Source: Pseudomonadota bacterium (GTDB taxonomy: Bacteria; Bdellovibrionota; UBA1018; CAIMNF01). From it: a stretch of 6,655 nt of DNA. The notes below the pieces were generated by a model, which saw only the letters and a list, made by a program, of their open reading frames with translations, was not told the DNA's origin and made no database searches. The position numbers and the translations under genes are program-made. The stretch is from positions 1-6,655 of the forward strand of contig JAIXVT010000264.1 in assembly GCA_027482725.1 (NCBI GenBank), given 5' to 3'. Positions 1 to 5,959 of the stretch are shown in pieces. Position 1 is the first letter of the stretch; every line of letters begins with the position of its first letter.

Positions 1-277
1 CGAGTTCGTCTATTAAAACAAGATCTGGGCGCAATTCCAATAAAGCATCAAGATTAAGAGAATTGAGACCGACACCTCGATACAGGGTTTTCACCAAAGG
101 TAGACTCTTGATCCTTTTAGAAAGCTCAAGGGTTCTTGTTCTTCCATGAGTTTCAACTACCCCGATACAAACATTTCTTCCCTCGGATTGGAGTCTAATC
201 GCTTCCTCCAGCATCGCGTAGGTTTTTCCAACACCAGGGCACATGCCTAAAAAAATTTTTAACCGACCGGGTCTCAA
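1..277 (-). CDS. kdpD: Sensor histidine kinase KdpD, N-terminal fragment (runs off the left edge)
   Basis: This is the start of the membrane sensor kinase that, with the response regulator KdpE, switches on kdp transcription when K+ is scarce. Only about 92 codons are present, covering the first part of the cytoplasmic KdpD domain. Visible features are a Walker A loop GMCPGVGKT near residue 10, the family motif VVETHGR, and a Walker B-like LVLIDEL at the window edge. The transmembrane, GAF and kinase domains would lie to the left, outside the window. No ATG precedes the Walker motif. I chose the TTG at 277 because GAGG sits 5 nt upstream and the start falls 14 nt after the kdpC stop. An in-frame TTG at 313 would overlap kdpC by about 20 nt and add 12 residues (LFEKTPLRDEDI), but it has no well-spaced ribosome binding site. 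The family assignment is very secure; the start is not. Confidence 0.93.
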   Translation of the reverse strand, partial: MRPGRLKIFLGMCPGVGKTYAMLEEAIRLQSEGRNVCIGVVETHGRTRTLELSKRIKSLPLVKTLYRGVGLNSLNLDALLELRPDLVLIDEL

Positions 278-282
278 AATGT

Positions 283-289
283 CCTCGTC
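283..289 (-). promoter_or_regulatory. Ribosome binding site deciding the kdpD TTG start
   Basis: The minus strand reads GACGAGG, then 5 nt, then TTG at 277. It lies just after the kdpC stop codon, a layout typical of a translationally coupled downstream gene. It is the main reason for preferring 277 over the TTG at 313. Confidence 0.5.
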
Positions 290-291
290 TC

Positions 292-795
292 TTAGCGGGG
301 TTTTTTCGAACAATACCTATCGTATTCAGATGTTCCGGCTCTCTCTAAACAGCGATTGAGACGGGCCACACTTACCCGATACTCCCCAAGATATCCCCAC
401 TGAGGCGATTCTGTCGCGTCTTCCACCAACTTTTTTAACTCACTCTCTTGAATTGAAGTCCGGTGCTTGAGAATTCTTGGAATTTGGGCATAGGCAGAGT
501 CGGGAGAAATCTCGGGATCTAGCCCACTTGCGCTTCCTTGGATTTGATCCAACACCCTTCCTTGATCCTTTCGATCCTGATAAACCTTACTTAAATCCGG
601 GTGGAGTCGGCCTTGATTGGTCGGGCCCGTAGACCGACTCCAAAAAAATTGAGGCTCGGTCTCATGAAGACCCGAAAGCCTTTCTAGCATAGGATTATCT
701 CCCAAGGGCGGGGCAATCATCGTCATAACGAGCGGGTAGAACACACCTGTAACCACACTTAAGAACAAAAATACTTTTATCGAAGTTAAGATCAT
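292..795 (-). CDS. kdpC: Potassium-transporting ATPase subunit KdpC, short form
   Basis: KdpC is the single-span accessory subunit of the KdpFABC K+ pump. It contacts KdpA and KdpB and is thought to raise affinity for ATP. The protein is 167 aa from the ATG at 795. One transmembrane helix (about residues 6-28) is followed by a periplasmic domain with the family signature SASGLDPEISPDSA at 88-101, then QIPR and a C-terminal LGEYRVSVARLN segment. The start at 795 forms an ATGA overlap with the kdpB stop. In-frame ATGs at 801 and 810 are also possible and would add 2 or 5 residues. The protein is shorter than E. coli KdpC (about 190 aa). The loss falls right after the membrane helix: the usual GSxLIGQ segment is not visible, and the YFxGRPSA...SGGSN region is cut down to FFWSRSTGPTNQGRLHPDL. 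The reading frame is intact, so this looks like a divergent KdpC and not a pseudogene. Confidence 0.93.
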   Translation of the reverse strand: MILTSIKVFLFLSVVTGVFYPLVMTMIAPPLGDNPMLERLSGLHETEPQFFWSRSTGPTNQGRLHPDLSKVYQDRKDQGRVLDQIQGSASGLDPEISPDSAYAQIPRILKHRTSIQESELKKLVEDATESPQWGYLGEYRVSVARLNRCLERAGTSEYDRYCSKKPR

Positions 796-2855
796 AACCA
801 TCCACTCCATTCTAAAAATTGATCGATTATTTTAATTCCGACAAATGGGCTGACAATCCCACCTAACCCATAGATCAACAAATTACGAAGCAAAAGTTCG
901 TCGGCAGTTTTAGCCTGAAATTTTACCCCTCGCAGCGCGAGAGGAATCAGAATCGCGATAATGAGTGCGTTAAAGATTACAGCACTCAAGATGGCACTCT
1001 CTGGGCTTTTTAGGTGCATGATATTAAGTGCCGAGAGCGGGCCTAATCCGCCCGCACCATAGAGCGCGATAAATAGGGCCGGAATGATCGCAAAATATTT
1101 AGCAACGTCGTTTGCAATGCTAAATGTTGTCAATGCTCCACGAGTCACCAAAAGCTGTTTCCCGGTTTCAATGACTTCGATCAGCTTTGTTGGATTGCTA
1201 TCTAAATCCACCATGTTGGCGGCTTCGCGCGCAGCCTGGGTTCCAGTGGCCATTGCAACCCCTACATCGGCTTGTGCTAATGCTGGGGCGTCGTTTGTTC
1301 CATCACCGGTCATGGCGACCAGGTTTCCTCGCGCTTGTTCCGCACGAATCCGATCCAGTTTCATTTCAGGAGTAGCCTCGGCCAAAAAATCGTCCACGCC
1401 CGCTTCGGCCGCAATAGCTCCAGCGGTGAGCGGATTATCCCCGGTGATCATCAAGGTTTTGATTCCCATTTTTCGGAGCTCACCAAAGCGTTCACGAATA
1501 CCGGCTTTGATGACATCTTTCAACTCAATTACACCAAGCACTTCGTTCAGGTTATCGACCCTCTGAGCAAGAACCAAGGGTGTAGATCCCCTGATTCCCA
1601 CCGCTTGGACCGTCTCTTCGATCTTTTCGGGCATACTTCCACCCGCTTCAATCACCCACCTTTTAATGGAGTCCGAAGCACCTTTTCGAATTTGAATCGT
1701 CCCTTGGTCCAATCCACTCATCCGAGATTGCGCAGAGAAGGGTACAAACTCTCCCTTGGTATCTGGAAAATCCCCGTAGTTTTTAGCAAGCAACACTATC
1801 GATTTACCCTCAGGGGTATCATCGGCTATCGACGCCAGATAGGCCTGTTGAGCCATAAATTTAGGGTCAACACCAGGTGCAGGGTAAAACTGTGTCGCCA
1901 TCCGATTACCCAATGTAATAGTCCCGGTCTTATCTAACATCAAAACGTTAATGTCTCCCGCAGATTCAACGGCTTTCCCGCTCATCGCGATCACATTTTT
2001 ACGAATCATCCTATCCATTCCACTAATCCCAATTGCGGATAAAAGCCCGCCAATCGTCGTAGGAATAAGGCAGACAAAGAGTGAAACCAAAATAGGAAAT
2101 GTTAACGTATCAGAGGATGCGCCCGAGTCCATTGCATAAATCGCATCACCAAAAACCTTAAGGGTTCCCACAGCGACTAAAAAAAGAACGGTCAAAGACA
2201 CTAAAACCACCTGAAGTGCTTGTTCATTTGGAGTGGGTTTTCTTTTCGCACCTTCTACCAAATGAATCATACGGTCGATAAAAGAATCACCAGACGCCCG
2301 AATAATGCGAACAATAATCCGATCGGAAATGACTTTTGTTCCGCCTGTCACCGCGCTTCGGTCTCCTCCCGATTCTCTTACAACGGGAGCGGATTCACCG
2401 GTGATCGCAGATTCGTCAATCATCGCAATACCCTGAATCACCTCTCCATCAAGAGGAACAAAATCACCAACATCACAAATAACGACATCTCCTTGCACCA
2501 GGTCCACCGCCGAAACACGTTGTTCCGAGGTGAGATCATGATGATCGGTCAATCGCCTTGCGATCATAGTAGAGCGCATTCGTTTGAGGGACTCCGCCTG
2601 TGCCTTTCCCCTTCCTTCTGCAAGGGACTCCGAAAAATTCGCAAAAAGAACCGTAAACCAAAGCCACAAGCTGATCTGAATATTGAAACTACTCCGCTCA
2701 AAACTCAGCGAATAGAGACTCACCGTAAATGCACAAAACCAGGTCACGAGAATGACAAAGTTGTTGCGTAAGGCGTAGGGATTGAGTTTTTTTAAGGAAT
2801 CCCTCAGTGCGTCTCGAGTAAGCTCTTTGTAAGATGGAAAAATTCGTGTGGTCAT
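792..2855 (-). CDS. kdpB: Potassium-transporting P-type ATPase, ATP-binding subunit KdpB
   Basis: KdpB is the catalytic subunit of the Kdp pump in the inner membrane. It hydrolyses ATP to drive K+ import through KdpA. The 687-aa protein is close to the E. coli length (682). The P-type ATPase landmarks are all present. The actuator loop TGES is at 152-155. The CLIPTTIGGLLSAIGI membrane segment starts at 262. The phosphorylation motif DKTGTIT has its Asp at 308. The nucleotide-binding KGAS is at 391-394, TGDNPLTA starts at 471, and the hinge motif GDGTNDAP is at 517-524. In the fifth transmembrane helix, SIANDVAKYFA carries D583 and K586, the charged pair tied to K+ translocation in E. coli and at the same numbering. 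S155 of TGES matches the serine phosphorylated to inhibit E. coli KdpB (S162), so that control is possible here. The ATG at 2855 follows the kdpA stop by 3 nt, with AAGG 8 nt upstream. The end overlaps kdpC by 4 nt. Confidence 0.98.
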   Translation of the reverse strand: MTTRIFPSYKELTRDALRDSLKKLNPYALRNNFVILVTWFCAFTVSLYSLSFERSSFNIQISLWLWFTVLFANFSESLAEGRGKAQAESLKRMRSTMIARRLTDHHDLTSEQRVSAVDLVQGDVVICDVGDFVPLDGEVIQGIAMIDESAITGESAPVVRESGGDRSAVTGGTKVISDRIIVRIIRASGDSFIDRMIHLVEGAKRKPTPNEQALQVVLVSLTVLFLVAVGTLKVFGDAIYAMDSGASSDTLTFPILVSLFVCLIPTTIGGLLSAIGISGMDRMIRKNVIAMSGKAVESAGDINVLMLDKTGTITLGNRMATQFYPAPGVDPKFMAQQAYLASIADDTPEGKSIVLLAKNYGDFPDTKGEFVPFSAQSRMSGLDQGTIQIRKGASDSIKRWVIEAGGSMPEKIEETVQAVGIRGSTPLVLAQRVDNLNEVLGVIELKDVIKAGIRERFGELRKMGIKTLMITGDNPLTAGAIAAEAGVDDFLAEATPEMKLDRIRAEQARGNLVAMTGDGTNDAPALAQADVGVAMATGTQAAREAANMVDLDSNPTKLIEVIETGKQLLVTRGALTTFSIANDVAKYFAIIPALFIALYGAGGLGPLSALNIMHLKSPESAILSAVIFNALIIAILIPLALRGVKFQAKTADELLLRNLLIYGLGGIVSPFVGIKIIDQFLEWSGWL

Positions 2856-2858
2856 AGA

Positions 2859-4505
2859 CTATACCTTTTTTGATATCAACATGAAGTGTTCAAGAATGGG
2901 CCCCAAAGTTAGCGTTGGAAAAAAAGTTAATCCTCCAACGAGCACAATGACAAAAAACAACAGCACAATAAATAACGGAGAATGGGTGGAAAAAGTTCCC
3001 GATGTTTTAGGTGCTTTAATTTTTTGAGCTAGCCGTCCGGAAATGTAAATCACCGGGATGAGTACACCAAATCGACCTATGATCATGGCGATCGATAGTC
3101 CGATGTTAAAAAACGGGGTATTTGCATTCAATCCACCAAAGGCCGATCCATTGTTATTGGCGGCCGAAGTCCACGCGTACACGATTTCACTAAAACCGTG
3201 AACCCCAGGATTCCCCAGTGATTTCAAAGCCGTCGGATAAGTCAGCGTTACCGCGGTGCCGATTAACACCACCAAACTGGGGAGGAAAAGTGCGATCACC
3301 GTGGCAATCATTTCCGGCGTTTCAATGCGTTTTCCTTGGTATTCTGGACTTCTCCCTACCATCAATCCCGAGAGAAAAACCGATAACACCACAAAAAGTA
3401 CCATTCCGTAAAGACCAGATCCCACACCTCCAAAAATGACTTCACCTAGCATCATGTTAAAGAGCTGAATTCCCCCAGAAAGAGGACTCATGGAATCGTG
3501 CATGGCATTCACTGAGCCATTGGAAGCTGCGGTGGTAAACACCGACCATACGGTGGATCCGAATATTCCAAACCTGGTTTCTTTTCCCTCAAGAGTTCCA
3601 TAGTTAAACTCCGACCAAAAGGATCCCCACAGTCCTAGGGCTAAAAAAAGAACCATTGTGATAAAAAGCGCTCTCCCGTGCCGAACATCACCGATCATGC
3701 GCCCAAAAACTAAAACCAAAATGGCGGGTATCAACAAAATAGCCAAGAGCTGAAAAAAATTTGAAACGGGAGTTGGATTTTCTAAAGGATGAGCACTATT
3801 CACTCCGTAATAACCACCACCATTAGTCCCAAGTTGCTTAATCGCCACCTGTGACGCGACCGGGCCGACCGGAATGTCTTGCATCAAGTGTGGACTCTGA
3901 TCGCGCTGAACGATCTTGGCTTTTCCCTCGAAAGTCTGGGGAATGCCTTGGCTCATCAAAATGGGAGTTAAGACAAAACTGAGGGGCAATAGAATAAACA
4001 GGGTGGATTTGATAAGATCCTCCCAAAAGTTACCAATGAGACGGGTTTGGCTCCGGGTTAGCCCTCGTACCAAAACAAGCACACCACAAATTCCTACAGC
4101 GGCACTCAAAAAATTTTGTACCCCTAAACCCAGCATTTGGGTGAAATGAGACATGCTTGTTTCACCCGAATAAGCTTGCCAGTTGGTATTGGTAATGAAA
4201 CTGACCGCAGTATTTATCGCGAGGTCCCAAGTCACCGCAGGAAGTTGATTGGGATTGAGAGGTAAGACATGCTGAAAAATCTGCATAAAGAACAAAATAA
4301 AAAATCCAAGAATATGAAATGCAATAAGAGACATCAGGTAGGTTCGAGAATTCATCTCTCGTTGCACATGTTCTCCAAATATTTTTCGGATTTTATCGGG
4401 GAGAGGTGCTGCCAGTAGTTTTTGAAAAACTGGGGTTAAACCTAAGACCAGAAAAAACAAGGTGCTTAAAATAATGACCAACTGAATTCCATGTAAAAAG
4501 TTCAT
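2859..4505 (-). CDS. kdpA: Potassium-transporting ATPase, K+-binding channel-like subunit KdpA
   Basis: KdpA is the membrane subunit that selects and binds K+. It belongs to the superfamily of K+ transporters with four pore-loop repeats. The protein is 548 aa, near the E. coli length of 557, and about ten hydrophobic helices can be read. All four selectivity-filter regions are recognisable: TNTNWQAYSGE at 105-115, LGTNGGGYYGVNSAHP at 225-240, TTAASNGSVNAMHDS at 324-338 and SAANNNGSAFGGLNAN at 447-462. Other family blocks are REMN near 49, LGEVIFGGVGSGLYGM at 353-368 and MVGRSPEYQGK at 382-392. In the third filter, Asn329 replaces the Cys of the E. coli TTAASCG; the adjacent Gly is kept. The ATG at 4505 is supported by AGGAGAG 4 nt upstream. 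The gene follows the porin by 9 nt and precedes kdpB by 3 nt. No frameshift or truncation is seen. Confidence 0.98.
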   Translation of the reverse strand: MNFLHGIQLVIILSTLFFLVLGLTPVFQKLLAAPLPDKIRKIFGEHVQREMNSRTYLMSLIAFHILGFFILFFMQIFQHVLPLNPNQLPAVTWDLAINTAVSFITNTNWQAYSGETSMSHFTQMLGLGVQNFLSAAVGICGVLVLVRGLTRSQTRLIGNFWEDLIKSTLFILLPLSFVLTPILMSQGIPQTFEGKAKIVQRDQSPHLMQDIPVGPVASQVAIKQLGTNGGGYYGVNSAHPLENPTPVSNFFQLLAILLIPAILVLVFGRMIGDVRHGRALFITMVLFLALGLWGSFWSEFNYGTLEGKETRFGIFGSTVWSVFTTAASNGSVNAMHDSMSPLSGGIQLFNMMLGEVIFGGVGSGLYGMVLFVVLSVFLSGLMVGRSPEYQGKRIETPEMIATVIALFLPSLVVLIGTAVTLTYPTALKSLGNPGVHGFSEIVYAWTSAANNNGSAFGGLNANTPFFNIGLSIAMIIGRFGVLIPVIYISGRLAQKIKAPKTSGTFSTHSPLFIVLLFFVIVLVGGLTFFPTLTLGPILEHFMLISKKV

Positions 4506-4509
4506 ACGA

Positions 4510-4516
4510 CTCTCCT
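4510..4516 (-). promoter_or_regulatory. Strong Shine-Dalgarno for kdpA, overlapping the porin stop codon
   Basis: The minus strand reads AGGAGAG, then 4 nt, then the kdpA ATG at 4505. Its first two bases are the last two of the porin TAG stop (4517-4515). This supports both the kdpA start and coupled translation of the porin and kdpA. Confidence 0.75.
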
Positions 4517-5570
4517 AGAAGGTTGCACTCAGTGAGGTTACCCACATTCCATTCTGAGCGGAAATCCCACGTTTCCCTTGAAATACGGGCTGGGACCCGG
4601 AGAATCCGCGCAGTTCAGATCTCCAGACCAGATTTTCTGTGAGCTGAGAGTCTAATCCTAAACTCATTCCCCATACTTCAAAAGGACGCCCAGAAACTGT
4701 ATTTACAATCACAGAATGGGGATCACGATAAGACTCCACACGATGAGCAAGAGCAAGGGTTGAACTCAATGCGTATCGAGAGATGATCGAAAAACCGCCC
4801 CAACGACGCACGGTGTTCCCACGATCTTGCCAGCCCAAATCGAACTGGCTCATAAAGTACCAATTTGAAGAGGGAATAAACTTGACGACGAATTCGTGAA
4901 AATGACGAAAACCGTTTTCATTTCCTATAAAATTTGCGTAGGTCCAATTCCAGCGTCCAGAAGGCTTATAGTCTATTTTCCCGCCGAACGCCTTGCTTCC
5001 ATTGGTCTCGGATATGTTTTGCCAACCATTTAAAACTGATCCCATCACTGTCCACTCCGGACTGAGATCAGAAGTCACTCTTGCACCCGAAAAGTAGTAA
5101 GGGCTATAGTCGCCGACTAATGAACGCGTATAAATGGGATTGTCTCTGGAGATGAAAGACTCCATACCGATATGAGAGAAGAAAATTCCCGCATCAACGA
5201 CTGTTTTTTTATTTATTTTATATCCTGCGTAAGCCTCTTGCAGGTGGCGCGACAATAGCGGGCCACTAACCGAACCCCTACCCGGTTCCCCCGAATAGTT
5301 GGACTGCACAGAAGTTCCTGCTTGAAGCGCCAAACGACCGCGCATTTTCTCGCGATTTGCAACGACATCGATATAGGCCAAATTAATATTGAATTCATTA
5401 TGTCGGGCCGGCTGGGTTGTATACTGTCGATCCAAATCTCCGGGATTTGAAAAATCAAAAGCATAATAACTATCAACAAAGCCACCCCATTGTACAGATG
5501 ACGAATCGGCGTGGGATTGAAAAGTGGTCCAAGCAAAACACCCAAGGATGATGATTCTTATCGGTTTCAT
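4515..5570 (-). CDS. Outer-membrane beta-barrel porin (BBP2/OmpL-like family), first gene of the kdp operon
   Basis: This is a predicted outer-membrane barrel of the 'putative beta-barrel porin-2, OmpL-like' type. From the ATG at 5570 it is 351 aa. A Sec signal peptide (MKPIR, hydrophobic core, FQSHA) is probably cleaved after residue 21. The mature part alternates polar and aromatic residues in strand-like stretches and ends in SATF, the terminal aromatic expected for BAM-dependent assembly. Blocks I recognise from this family are GGFVDSYYAFDF at 29-40, TTQPARHNEFNINLAYID at 51-68, LALQAGTSVQSNY at 80-92, HLQEAYAGYKI at 109-119, FSHIGMESFISRDN at 131-144 and VLNGWQNI at 179-186. A TTG at 5585 could extend it by 5 residues, but the ATG gives a cleaner signal peptide. 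Its position 9 nt before kdpA suggests that it supplies K+ or small solutes to the pump. That role is inferred from context, because the pore's selectivity cannot be read from sequence. Confidence 0.88.
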   Translation of the reverse strand: MKPIRIIILGCFAWTTFQSHADSSSVQWGGFVDSYYAFDFSNPGDLDRQYTTQPARHNEFNINLAYIDVVANREKMRGRLALQAGTSVQSNYSGEPGRGSVSGPLLSRHLQEAYAGYKINKKTVVDAGIFFSHIGMESFISRDNPIYTRSLVGDYSPYYFSGARVTSDLSPEWTVMGSVLNGWQNISETNGSKAFGGKIDYKPSGRWNWTYANFIGNENGFRHFHEFVVKFIPSSNWYFMSQFDLGWQDRGNTVRRWGGFSIISRYALSSTLALAHRVESYRDPHSVIVNTVSGRPFEVWGMSLGLDSQLTENLVWRSELRGFSGSQPVFQGKRGISAQNGMWVTSLSATF

Positions 5571-5683
5571 ACCCCAAGCATGCAAAAATCCATATAAATT
5601 TGGCGTAAAGAATCAGATGGTCAGACCCCCAAAGGCCATACCCCGATTTTCTAAGGCTCGCTGCAACTTCCCCCATTTTATTT

Positions 5684-5752
5684 AAGGCAATGCCAGTATT
5701 CCCACTCGTGTTTCAAATCAAAGTAAATTACAAATGCGACTGCAATGTTCCC
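5684..5752 (+). repeat. Direct repeat, copy A (69 nt)
   Basis: It matches copy B (5837-5905) at 66 of 69 positions by eye. The three differences cluster in the first 20 nt, and the last 49 nt are identical. The two copies are offset by 153 nt. Both begin AAGGCAATGCCAG and end GACTGCAATGTTCCC. Confidence 0.92.
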
Positions 5753-5836
5753 TATTTTATCCACGGCAATACCCCGCTTTTTAAGTCGATTGAAGATGAG
5801 TTTAAAAAAAGCGACTACAAACTCCCCATCTTAACC

Positions 5837-5905
5837 AAGGCAATGCCAGCATCCGCACTCGTGTTTCAAATCAAAGTAAATTACAAATGCGACTGCAATG
5901 TTCCC
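5837..5905 (+). repeat. Direct repeat, copy B (69 nt)
   Basis: This is the partner of copy A (5684-5752), with 66 of 69 matches. Right after TTCCC the similarity to copy A stops and the sequence turns into the inverted copy of the core, so the end of B marks a rearrangement junction. Confidence 0.92.
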
Positions 5906-5942
5906 GGAGCATTTGAATTTACTTTGATTTGAAACACGAGTG
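5856..5942. other. Long stem-loop: 34-bp stem with one bulge, 18-nt loop
   Basis: Bases 5856-5882 pair perfectly with 5916-5942 (27 bp). After one bulged A at 5883, bases 5884-5890 pair with 5909-5915 (7 bp), leaving the loop 5891-5908. In RNA from either strand this would fold into a stable hairpin just downstream of the rlmB-like gene. It could block transcript decay or weaken read-through into kdp. No T-run follows on the minus strand, so it is not a standard intrinsic terminator. Confidence 0.8.
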
Positions 5943-5947
5943 GGAAT
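5909..5947 (-). repeat. Inverted copy of the repeat core
   Basis: On the minus strand this 39-nt stretch matches copy A positions 5698-5737 with only one base missing (the A at 5730). It shares ATTCCC with copy A, where copy B has ATCCGC, so it is closer to A. It begins 12 nt after the stop codon of the rlmB-like gene. Confidence 0.9.
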
Positions 5948-5959
5948 GGTGTCTGTACG

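Larger units (their letters stand above)
5638..5947. repeat. Composite intergenic repeat array with ~75-80-nt periodicity
   Basis: Two kinds of element alternate. Element R (about 37-39 nt, of the form GCGACTGCAATGTTCCC...AAGGCAATGCC) lies at about 5656-5694, 5736-5773 and 5811-5847. A truncated fourth copy (5889-5906) stops at TTCCCG. Element S (41 nt, with core CTCGTGTTTCAAATC) lies at 5695-5735 and 5848-5888. The filler between R2 and R3 (5774-5810) is different; it begins CCGCTTTTTAAG, resembling CCGATTTTCTAAG just before R1 (about 5643-5655). ATACCCCG occurs at both 5638 and 5769, so the array can also be seen as two diverged copies of one larger unit. A further S copy is inverted at 5909-5947. 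The three R copies differ from each other much more than the S copies do. Confidence 0.8.
5571..5959. other. 389-bp non-coding region between the rlmB-like gene and the kdp operon
   Basis: No gene is supported here. About 5638-5947 is filled by the repeat array described separately. The remaining 70 or so bases before the porin (5571-5637) must hold, or lie close to, the kdp promoter. A minus-strand TATATG at 5596-5591 could be a -10 element, but no convincing -35 box sits at the right distance. I recognise no KdpE operator and no c-di-AMP (ydaO) riboswitch. A small palindrome, GGTCAGACC, lies at 5619-5627. The minus strand shows no GC-rich stem with a T-run that would serve as a classical terminator for the rlmB-like gene. 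Confidence 0.6.

Noticed and set aside
1084..1937. Plus-strand open frames opposite kdpB (about 160 and 200 codons)
   Set aside because: They are antisense to a fully conserved KdpB reading frame, have no recognisable domains, and arise from its codon pattern.
5591..5640. sigma70 promoter for the kdp operon
   Set aside because: A TATATG at 5596-5591 on the minus strand is a fair -10 element, but the region 17 nt further upstream has no recognisable -35 box. A promoter probably exists near here, but I cannot place it.
5571..5690. c-di-AMP (ydaO/yuaA) riboswitch controlling the kdp operon
   Set aside because: Such riboswitches control kdp-type genes in some bacteria, but I could not find their conserved core in the leader on the minus strand.
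5656..5906. CRISPR array with ~37-nt repeats and 37-41-nt spacers
   Set aside because: The putative repeats are only loosely similar. Two putative spacers are almost identical and better conserved than the repeats, one spacer recurs inverted outside the array, there are at most four units, and no cas gene is in the window.
5690..5932. 80-codon plus-strand open frame encoding two copies of VFQIKVNYKCDCNVP
   Set aside because: It lies wholly inside the repeat array. The peptide repeat only reflects a DNA duplication whose offset (153 nt) is a multiple of three. All three base differences between the copies change the amino acid, and AAGG is just 2 nt from the ATG. It has no sign of coding selection.
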